A DNA stretch of 64,000 nt from Streptomyces verrucosisporus. GTDB taxonomy: Bacteria; Actinomycetota; Actinomycetes; Streptomycetales; Streptomycetaceae. Both the position numbers and the translations under genes were made by a program. The DNA lies in contig NZ_JADEYH010000002.1 in NCBI RefSeq assembly GCF_017114865.1, forward strand, positions 527,330 to 591,329, written 5' to 3'. Under the pieces are notes generated by a model that saw only the letters and a program-made list of their open reading frames with translations, was not told the origin of the DNA and did no database searches. Below are positions 58,234-64,000 of the stretch, piece by piece. Numbering within the stretch: the stretch's first letter is position 1; each line of letters starts with the position of its first letter.

Positions 58234-59592
58234 GTGCCTGACCTGTCACACATCGTGAAGGCGTACGACGTACGTGGTGTGGTGCCCGACCAGTGGGACG
58301 AACCCCTCGCCGAGCTGTTCGGCGCGGCGTTCGCGACGGTCACGGGCGCGAGCGCGATCGTGGTCGGACACGACATGCGCCCCTCCTCGCCGGGCCTGTC
58401 GCGGGCCTTCGCCCGGGGAGCGGCCGCCCGCGGCGCCGACGTCACCGAGATCGGCCTGTGCTCCACCGACCAGCTCTACTTCGCCAGCGGCCGGTTCGGC
58501 CTGCCCGGCGCGATGTTCACCGCCAGCCACAACCCCGCCCGGTACAACGGCATCAAGATGTGCCGGGCCGGCGCCGCCCCCGTCGGCCAGGACACCGGCC
58601 TGGCCGACATCCGCGCGCTGGTGGAGGAGTGGGCCGCCGCCGGGGCCCCCGAGCCGGCGGAGAAGCCGGGGACGATCACCCGGCGGGACGTACTGGCCGA
58701 CTACGCCGCCCATCTGCGCTCGCTGGTCGACCTCACCGCCGTCCGCCCGCTGAAGGTCGTCGTCGACGCGGGCAACGGCATGGGCGGCCACACCGTCCCC
58801 ACCGTCCTCGAAGGCCTGCCCGTCGAGCTGGACGCCATGTACTTCGAGCTCGACGGCACCTTCCCCAACCACGAGGCCAACCCGCTGGATCCGGCCAACA
58901 TCGTCGACCTCCAGGCCCGGGTGCGGGAGACCGGCGCCGACATCGGCCTGGCCTTCGACGGCGACGCCGACCGCTGCTTCGTCGTCGACGAGCGCGGGGA
59001 GCCCGTCTCCCCGTCGGCGATCACCGCCCTGGTCGCGGAGCGCGAGCTGGCCAAGCACCCCGGCTCCACCGTGATCCACAACTGCATCACGTCCTGGTCC
59101 GTCCCCGAGGTCGTCAAGGAGGCGGGCGGCACCCCGGTGCGCACCCGGGTGGGCCACTCCTTCATCAAGCAGGAGATGGCGCGCACCGGCGCGGTCTTCG
59201 GCGGCGAGCACTCCGCGCACTACTACTTCCGCGACTTCTGGAACGCAGACACCGGCATGCTCGCCGCCCTCCACGTCCTGGCCGCGCTCGGCGGACAGGG
59301 GGGCACCCTGTCGGAACTGGTCGCCCGGTACGACCGCTACGCCGCCTCCGGCGAGATCAACAGCACCGTCGAGGACCAGGCCGGGCGCGCCGCCGCGGTG
59401 AAGGCCGCCTACGCCGGCCGCGAGGGTCTGACGCTGGACGAACTGGACGGCCTGACGGTCACGGCGCCGGACTGGTGGTTCAACCTCCGCCCCTCCAACA
59501 CCGAGCCGCTGCTGCGCCTGAACGTCGAGGCGCGCGACGCGGAGACGGCCGCCGGGGTCCGCGACGAGGTGCTGGCGATCGTCCGCGCCTGA
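58234..59592 (+). CDS. manB: Phosphomannomutase/phosphoglucomutase
   Basis: This 452-residue alpha-D-phosphohexomutase interconverts mannose-6- and mannose-1-phosphate (and often glucose forms). The phospho-serine is Ser98 in FTASHNPARYNG, and the metal loop is FDGDADRCFV with Asp242, Asp244 and Asp246. The sugar-specificity loop is GGEHSAHYYFRD, and the C-terminal phosphate-binding loop is RPSNTEPLLRLN. The sugar loop GGEHSAH suits dual mannose/glucose specificity. The GTG at 58234 has AAGGGG six bases upstream. A TACATT -10 candidate lies at 58193-58198. It feeds GDP-mannose synthesis with manA and the nucleotidyltransferase at 45062. Confidence 0.95.
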   Translation: MPDLSHIVKAYDVRGVVPDQWDEPLAELFGAAFATVTGASAIVVGHDMRPSSPGLSRAFARGAAARGADVTEIGLCSTDQLYFASGRFGLPGAMFTASHNPARYNGIKMCRAGAAPVGQDTGLADIRALVEEWAAAGAPEPAEKPGTITRRDVLADYAAHLRSLVDLTAVRPLKVVVDAGNGMGGHTVPTVLEGLPVELDAMYFELDGTFPNHEANPLDPANIVDLQARVRETGADIGLAFDGDADRCFVVDERGEPVSPSAITALVAERELAKHPGSTVIHNCITSWSVPEVVKEAGGTPVRTRVGHSFIKQEMARTGAVFGGEHSAHYYFRDFWNADTGMLAALHVLAALGGQGGTLSELVARYDRYAASGEINSTVEDQAGRAAAVKAAYAGREGLTLDELDGLTVTAPDWWFNLRPSNTEPLLRLNVEARDAETAAGVRDEVLAIVRA

Positions 59593-59602
59593 CGGCCGGC
59601 CA

Positions 59603-59664
59603 CCGCGCGGCGGCGCCGGGACCGGCCACGGCCACCGGCCATCGGTCCCGGCACCGCCGCGCGG
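59603..59664 (+). terminator. Long hairpin after phosphomannomutase
   Basis: Arms of 22 bases (59603-59624 and 59643-59664) with one mismatch and an 18-base loop start ten bases past the stop. Confidence 0.75.
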
Positions 59665-59779
59665 CCCGGCGCGCCGCCCGCCGCGGCACCCGCCGACGGA
59701 GGGCGGACTCCCGGCGGTACGCTGACCGCACGACAGCACCACGAAGCAGCACAGCACACGCCCCGAAGGGACGCACCCA

Positions 59780-59950
59780 ATGCCGCTCGAAGCCGGTCTC
59801 CTGGAGATCCTCGCCTGCCCGGCGTGCCACTCCCCCCTCCACGAGGAGGGCGACGAACTGGTCTGCGAGGGCAGCGGGTGCGAACTGGCGTACCCCGTCC
59901 GGGACGGCATCCCCGTCCTCCTCGTCGACGAGGCACGCCATCCCGCCTGA
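59780..59950 (+). CDS. Trm112-like zinc-ribbon protein, 56 aa
   Basis: This short gene encodes a Trm112/YbaR-type protein: [20 protein letters not shown], then [23 protein letters not shown]. Cysteines of CPAC and C-x4-C could bind zinc. [14 protein letters not shown] and [11 protein letters not shown] are the family's two signature ends. Eukaryotic Trm112 activates methyltransferases; the bacterial role is unclear. GAAGGGA lies about ten bases before the ATG. It is followed 34 bases later by the SIS gene and is likely cotranscribed with it and manA. Confidence 0.88.
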   Translation: MPLEAGLLEILACPACHSPLHEEGDELVCEGSGCELAYPVRDGIPVLLVDEARHPA

Positions 59951-59984
59951 GCACGATCGCCCCCGGCGACCGGAGAGGCCGCAC

Positions 59985-61157
59985 ATGCTGGACGAGACCC
60001 TGCTCGACGCCCCCGACGCCCTGGCCGGAGCCGACACCCACGGCCTGCTGCGCAAAGCCGCCGCCTCCGGCGCCCGCGCCCGTACGGCCCTGCGGCACGC
60101 CACCGAGGCGGGACTGACCGAACTGCGTCCCGACGGCCGCCCCCGCGCCATCCTGGTCGCGGGCACCGGACCGGCCGTCGCCTGCGTCGCCGACCTCCTC
60201 GCGGCCTTCGGCAACGGGGCCGTCCCCGTCACCCTGCTCCACCCCGCGGGCTCCCTCCCCGACCCCGGCGCGCTGCGCTGGACGCTGCCGGGCTGGGCCG
60301 GCCCGCTGGACCTGCTGCTGCTCGCCACCCCGGACGGCCACGAGGGCGGCCTGACCGCACTCGCCGAGCAGGCGTACCGCAGGGGCTGCACCGTCGTCTC
60401 CGTCAGCCCCGCCCCCGCCCCGCTGACCGAGGCGGCCATCCAGGCCCGCGGCCTGGCCGTACCGCTGGCCGAGGTGCCCGGCGAACACTACGAGGGCCCC
60501 GACCCGCGCGACGCCTACGAGCGGCAGACCCCGGCCCCGCCCGCCGCCCCCGGCCCCCTGTGGGCGTTGCTCACCCCGCTCCTGGCCCTGGCCGACCGCC
60601 TCGGCCTGGCCGCCGCCGGCCCCGAGGACCTCGCGGCCCTCGCCGACCGCCTCGACCAGGTCGCCGAGCGGTGCGGTCCCGCCGCCCCCACCTACGGCAA
60701 CCCCGCCAAGACCCTGGCCGCGGAGCTCTCCGACGCGCTGCCGCTGCTGTGGAGCGAGGGCACCGTCGCGGCCGCGGCCGCCCGCCACTTCGCCACCACC
60801 CTCACCTCGCTCGTCGGCCGCCCGGCGCTGGCCGCCCTCCTGCCCGAGGCGCTCACCGCCCACGGCGCCCTGCTGACCGGCTCCTTCTCGGGAGCGGAGG
60901 ACACCGACGACTTCTTCCGGGACAGGGTGGAGGAGCCCGAGACGATGCGCGCCCGGATCGTCCTGCTGCGCGAGGGCCCTCCGGCCGCCCACTCCGCCGC
61001 CGTCGCCGCCCGCGACCTGGCGTACGGGCACGGCACCCCGGTCAGCGAACTGGAGCCGGCCGAGGGCAGCACCCCGCTCGAGACCACCGCCGAACTGCTG
61101 GCCACCGTGGACTTCGCCGCCGTCTACCTCGCGCTCGCCGGCGGCGAGCGGCGCTGA
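59985..61157 (+). CDS. SIS-domain protein, candidate phosphomannose/phosphoglucose isomerase
   Basis: The 390-residue protein has a SIS fold: PRAILVAGTGPAVACVADLLAAFGNGAVPVTLLH, PLDLLLLATPDGHEGGLTALAEQAYRRGCTVVSVS, and a C-terminal half that matches the bacterial PGI C-terminal type (YGNPAKTLAAELSDALPLLW, DDFFRDRVEEPETMRARIVLL). Related archaeal enzymes isomerise glucose-6- and mannose-6-phosphate to fructose-6-phosphate. It lies between phosphomannomutase and manA. GGAGAGG is six bases before the ATG. Whether it is active or a regulatory partner is unknown. From memory, mycobacteria have the same arrangement (Rv3255c-Rv3257c). Confidence 0.82.
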   Translation: MLDETLLDAPDALAGADTHGLLRKAAASGARARTALRHATEAGLTELRPDGRPRAILVAGTGPAVACVADLLAAFGNGAVPVTLLHPAGSLPDPGALRWTLPGWAGPLDLLLLATPDGHEGGLTALAEQAYRRGCTVVSVSPAPAPLTEAAIQARGLAVPLAEVPGEHYEGPDPRDAYERQTPAPPAAPGPLWALLTPLLALADRLGLAAAGPEDLAALADRLDQVAERCGPAAPTYGNPAKTLAAELSDALPLLWSEGTVAAAAARHFATTLTSLVGRPALAALLPEALTAHGALLTGSFSGAEDTDDFFRDRVEEPETMRARIVLLREGPPAAHSAAVAARDLAYGHGTPVSELEPAEGSTPLETTAELLATVDFAAVYLALAGGERR

Positions 61158-61242
61158 CGGGGGGCACCCGAGCCGTCGGAGCCGCCAGAGCCCGGACGAC
61201 GAGTTCCGGGCCCCGAACAAGGACCCAAGGACACCATCCCGC

Positions 61243-62451
61243 ATGGACCTCCTCACCAACACCGTGCGCCCCTACGCCTGGGGCTCCACCACCGCCATCC
61301 CCGAACTGCTCGGCACCGAGCCCACCGGCGAGCCGCAGGCCGAGCTGTGGATGGGAGCCCATCCCGGCGCGCCGTCGCGGATCGACCGCGGAGGCGGGAC
61401 ACTCCTGTCGGAGGCGATCGCGGCCGACCCCGAGGGCGAACTGGGGCCGGCGGTCGTCGAGGCGTTCGGACCGCGGCTGTCGTTCCTGCTCAAGGTGCTG
61501 GCGGCCGCCTCCCCGCTCTCCCTCCAGGTACACCCCGACCTCGCCCAGGCCAGGGAGGGCTTCGCCGACGAGGAGGAGCGGGGCGTCCCGGCCGACGCCC
61601 CGCACCGCAACTACAAGGACGCCAACCACAAGCCCGAACTCGTCTGCGCCCTCACGCCCTTCACCGGCCTGTGCGGCTTCCGACGCCCCGCCCGGACCGC
61701 CGACCTGCTGGAGGCACTGGACGTCGGCGGCGTCAAGCCGTACGCGGACATCCTGCGCGCCCGGCCCGAGGACGAGGCGCTGAGCGAGGTGCTGACCGCC
61801 GTGCTCTCCGCAGACCGGGAGGCGATCGCCGAGACCGTCGCAGTGGCCGCCGCGGCGGCGCGGCGGCTGGCGTCCGGAGAAGGGCCGTACGCCCGGGAGT
61901 ACGCCGCCTACGCCGGCATCGCCGGCCACTACCCCGGCGACCCGGGCGTCCTGGCCGCGATGCTGCTCAACGTGGTGCACCTGGAGCCCGGTGAAGCCCT
62001 CTACCTCGGCGCCGGCGTCCCGCACGCCTACCTCGGCGGCCTGGGCGTCGAGCTGATGGCCAACTCCGACAACGTGCTGCGCTGCGGTCTGACCCCCAAG
62101 CACGTGGACGTCCCCGAACTGCTGCGCGTCGTCCGCTTCGAGCCGATGGAGCCCGAGGTGCTGCGGCCGCGCACCACATCCGGGGGCGAGGAGGTGTACA
62201 CGGCGCCCGTCGACGAGTTCCGGCTCTCCCGGTACGTCCTTGCGCCCGGTTCGGAGCCGCACGACCTGGACGACCGGGCCCCCCAGATCCTGCTGTGCGC
62301 GGAAGGGGAGATCACCCTGCGGGAGGTGACCGCGGGCGGCGCGGGCGGCGAACTCGTCCTCCCCCGGGGCCGGTCGGCCTTCGTACGGGCGGGCGAGCGC
62401 GTCGCGGTCCTCGGCAGCGGTACTCTCTTCCGCGCGACCGTGGCCGTGTGA
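61243..62451 (+). CDS. manA: Mannose-6-phosphate isomerase, class I
   Basis: ManA interconverts fructose-6- and mannose-6-phosphate. The 402-residue cupin zinc enzyme has all four expected ligands: Gln95 and His97 in SLQVHPD, Glu132 in NHKPELVCAL, and His262 in GVPHAYLGG. NTVRPYAWGS and ELWMGAHPGAPS are the usual N-terminal blocks, and ELMANSDNVLRCGLTPKHVD follows the last ligand. Purines (AAGGACCCAAGGA) lie before the ATG. It is separated from the SIS gene by 85 bases without a hairpin, so they are likely one transcript. Confidence 0.96.
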   Translation: MDLLTNTVRPYAWGSTTAIPELLGTEPTGEPQAELWMGAHPGAPSRIDRGGGTLLSEAIAADPEGELGPAVVEAFGPRLSFLLKVLAAASPLSLQVHPDLAQAREGFADEEERGVPADAPHRNYKDANHKPELVCALTPFTGLCGFRRPARTADLLEALDVGGVKPYADILRARPEDEALSEVLTAVLSADREAIAETVAVAAAAARRLASGEGPYAREYAAYAGIAGHYPGDPGVLAAMLLNVVHLEPGEALYLGAGVPHAYLGGLGVELMANSDNVLRCGLTPKHVDVPELLRVVRFEPMEPEVLRPRTTSGGEEVYTAPVDEFRLSRYVLAPGSEPHDLDDRAPQILLCAEGEITLREVTAGGAGGELVLPRGRSAFVRAGERVAVLGSGTLFRATVAV

Positions 62452-62491
62452 CCGCGGTGCGGCCGCACCACAGCACCACCACACCGTGACA

Positions 62492-62532
62492 CCGGGGCCC
62501 GGCACGGGGGCGAGCCCCGTGCCGGGCCCCGG
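62492..62532 (+). terminator. Terminator after manA
   Basis: An 18-base perfect stem (62492-62509 against 62515-62532) with a five-base loop lies 40 bases after the stop. Confidence 0.8.
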
Positions 62533-62575
62533 CTCCGGGACAAGTCTGCCGTCTTCCCAGGAGAGCCGACCTTCC

Positions 62576-63517
62576 ATGAGTGCATCAGGCGGAAACAAGG
62601 CGATCGTCGCCGCGCTGGGCGCCAATCTGTCCATCGCCGTGGCCAAGTTCGTGGCGTTCGCCTTCAGCGGCTCCTCGTCGATGCTCGCGGAGGGCGTCCA
62701 CTCCGTCGCCGACTCGGGCAACCAGGCGCTGCTGCTGCTCGGCCACAAGAAGGCGAAGAGGAAGGCGAGCGAGGAGCACCCCTTCGGATACGGGCGCGAG
62801 CGCTACATCTACTCCTTCCTCGTGGCCATCGTCCTGTTCTCGGTCGGCGGCCTCTTCGCCCTCTACGAGGGCTACCAGAAGATCAGGCACCCGCACGAAC
62901 TCTCCCACTGGTACTGGCCGGTGGGAGTCCTGGTCTTCGCGATCATCGCCGAGATCTTCTCCTTCCGGACCGCGATCAAGGAGTCCAACGAGATCCGCGG
63001 CACGCAGTCGTGGACGGCGTTCGTCCGACGGGCCAAGGCACCCGAACTGCCGGTCGTGCTCCTGGAGGACCTCGGCGCCCTGGTCGGTCTCATCCTGGCC
63101 CTGGCCGGCGTCGGTCTGGCGCTCCTGACCGGTGACCCGGTCTGGGACGGCATCGGCACGATCTGCATCGGTGTGCTGCTCGTCGTCATCGCGATCGTCC
63201 TCGCCGTGGAGACCAAGTCCCTGCTGCTGGGCGAGTCCGCCGACACGGAGGCGCTCGGGAAGATCCGCGAGGCGATCGTCGACGGCGAGCGGGTCCCCCG
63301 GATCATCCACATGCGCACGCTCCACCTCGGTCCGGACGAACTGCTGGTCGCCGCCAAGATCGCGGTGGAGAGCCACGAGTCGGCGGCCGAGGTCGCCCGG
63401 GCGATCGACGAGGCCGAGCAGCGCGTCCGCGCGGCGGTCCCGATCGCCCGCGTGATCTACCTGGAGCCGGACATATACCGGGTGAGCCAGACGGAGGAAG
63501 CCGCCAAGAGCCTCTGA
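62576..63517 (+). CDS. Cation diffusion facilitator family transporter
   Basis: This 313-residue metal/proton antiporter exports divalent cations. Helix 2 carries the metal motif EGVHSVADSGNQ (His42, Asp46), and EHPFGYGRERYIYSFLVAIVLF is the family's conserved helix 3 entry. The matching helix 5 motif is LLEDLGALVGLILAL. Six helices are expected, followed by a cytoplasmic domain of about 90 residues (IIHMRTLHLGPDELLVAAKIAVE). The ATG has AGGAGAG about 11 bases upstream. It starts after its own upstream terminator and ends at a very strong one, so it is a single-gene unit. Metal specificity is not clear. Confidence 0.93.
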   Translation: MSASGGNKAIVAALGANLSIAVAKFVAFAFSGSSSMLAEGVHSVADSGNQALLLLGHKKAKRKASEEHPFGYGRERYIYSFLVAIVLFSVGGLFALYEGYQKIRHPHELSHWYWPVGVLVFAIIAEIFSFRTAIKESNEIRGTQSWTAFVRRAKAPELPVVLLEDLGALVGLILALAGVGLALLTGDPVWDGIGTICIGVLLVVIAIVLAVETKSLLLGESADTEALGKIREAIVDGERVPRIIHMRTLHLGPDELLVAAKIAVESHESAAEVARAIDEAEQRVRAAVPIARVIYLEPDIYRVSQTEEAAKSL

Positions 63518-63534
63518 GCGGCGCTACGGCGAAG

Positions 63535-63591
63535 CGGTACGGCGAGCGGCCCGGGGCACGATCCTTACGCCCCGGGCCGCTCGCCGTACCG
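63535..63591 (+). terminator. Very strong terminator after the cation efflux gene
   Basis: A 23-base perfect stem (63535-63557 against 63569-63591) with an 11-base loop lies 18 bases past the stop. Confidence 0.9.
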
Positions 63592-63675
63592 AGGCCGTCC
63601 GCGTTCACATGGCCGGAACCCCGCGGTGCCGTCCGTTGTCCGAGGCCGTCCCGCCCGGACGGCACACCGAGCGTG

Positions 63676-63919
63676 TAGCCTCGGGAAGGCACAGACGTCG
63701 CTGCTGATGGCGGTCGGGCGGCCAACACGGGCCGGCCGAGGGAGAGAGGGCCTCCGACGGACTGCGCTGCGGCCAGGGGACACGTACGTTCGTATGGTGC
63801 GTACGGTGACGACGGCACACGACGGCGAACCGTCGGCGTGCCCGCCTCCCACGCGCCTGCCCGCTGCCGCAGACCAGCCGGCCATACCACCTCGACCGAT
63901 TCCGAGGAGCAGCTCTCAC
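63676..63919 (+). promoter_or_regulatory. Promoter and long leader of the last, partial gene
   Basis: TAGCCT (63676-63681) is a candidate -10; transcription from about 63688 would give a leader of some 230 bases. Just upstream is a ten-base perfect dyad (63626-63635 against 63656-63665). I could not match the leader to a known riboswitch class. Confidence 0.35.
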
Positions 63920-64000
63920 ATGACGACGACCGACGCGTCCACCGGCGCATCGACCGACGCGACCGCCACTTCGACCGGCACCTCGACCGGCACAGCACGG
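63920..64000 (+). CDS. Start of a gene cut by the window end, possibly adenosylhomocysteinase
   Basis: The ATG at 63920 has GAGGAG ten bases upstream, and the frame stays open to the last base. The 27 visible residues are a Thr/Ser/Ala/Gly-rich low-complexity leader starting MTTTDASTGASTD, with no diagnostic motif. In S. coelicolor the gene after this cation efflux family member is, as I recall, S-adenosylhomocysteine hydrolase. That is the only ground for the name. Confidence 0.35.
   Translation, partial: MTTTDASTGASTDATATSTGTSTGTAR

Noticed and set aside
63690..63919. SAH or SAM riboswitch in the leader of the partial gene
   Set aside because: I looked for the conserved GAGGAGCGCTGC-type SAH block and for SAM-type cores and found none in proper order.

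Overview
The window is a GC-rich, gene-dense actinobacterial chromosome segment, almost certainly from a Streptomyces. The evidence is the strong third-position GC bias, frequent GTG starts, a whiB gene with the Streptomyces-type 87-residue product, F420 genes, five LytR-CpsA-Psr (LCP) proteins, and a gene order that I recall from the S. coelicolor SCO3023-SCO3080 region. I see no tRNA, rRNA, insertion sequence, prophage or CRISPR array, so it reads as core chromosome. Both ends cut genes: a Bax inhibitor-1 family gene on the left and a gene of unknown product on the right.

Layout. 1-8700: end of a YccA-type membrane protein, two small hypotheticals, a thiolase, an SGNH hydrolase, cystathionine beta-synthase, an RpiR-type regulator and a small membrane protein. 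8660-15900: a PLP decarboxylase divergent from the histidine utilisation operon hutU / M20 amidohydrolase / hutF / hutI. Its genes overlap end to start, and it is driven by a promoter with a perfect dyad in the spacer. 16100-18400: a SigB-type sigma factor divergent from an anti-sigma antagonist and an anti-sigma ATPase. 18500-23900: lipoprotein, POT transporter, two-component system, GtrA protein. 24057-28900: purK-purE-dipeptidase, then a secreted Rpf/LysM/M23 wall hydrolase behind a ydaO-type (c-di-AMP) riboswitch. 28978-32375: VOC protein, UDP-glucose dehydrogenase-like enzyme, acyl-CoA dehydrogenase. 32488-43418: five LCP ligase-family genes with a thioesterase, a glycosyltransferase and a TIGR03089 protein. 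43538-50160: PGRP-type amidase, sugar-1-phosphate nucleotidyltransferase, DNA glycosylase, fbiB-fbiA for F420, cysteine dioxygenase. 50980-64000: whiB, a giant membrane glycosyltransferase translationally coupled to a DUF5719 protein, a degenerate zincin, DUF3499, phosphomannomutase, a Trm112-like protein, an SIS protein, manA, a cation efflux protein and the start of a further gene.

How the genes fit together. The right half is an envelope and development locus: phosphomannomutase, mannose isomerase and a sugar-1-phosphate nucleotidyltransferase make activated mannose, glycosyltransferases use activated sugars, LCP proteins attach glycopolymers to peptidoglycan, and wall hydrolases remodel it. 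From memory the order also resembles Mycobacterium tuberculosis Rv3248c-Rv3277, which points to an old conserved block. The left half is catabolic and regulatory: histidine to glutamate, and fatty-acid oxidation. The distant thiolase and acyl-CoA dehydrogenase genes share a 20-base promoter motif.

The most notable points are that motif, the hutU promoter dyad, the four-cysteine pattern in four of the five LCP proteins, the amidohydrolase in place of HutG, and the riboswitch-controlled triple-domain hydrolase. Several genes start about six bases after a -10 element and are probably leaderless. No wholly new system is evident.
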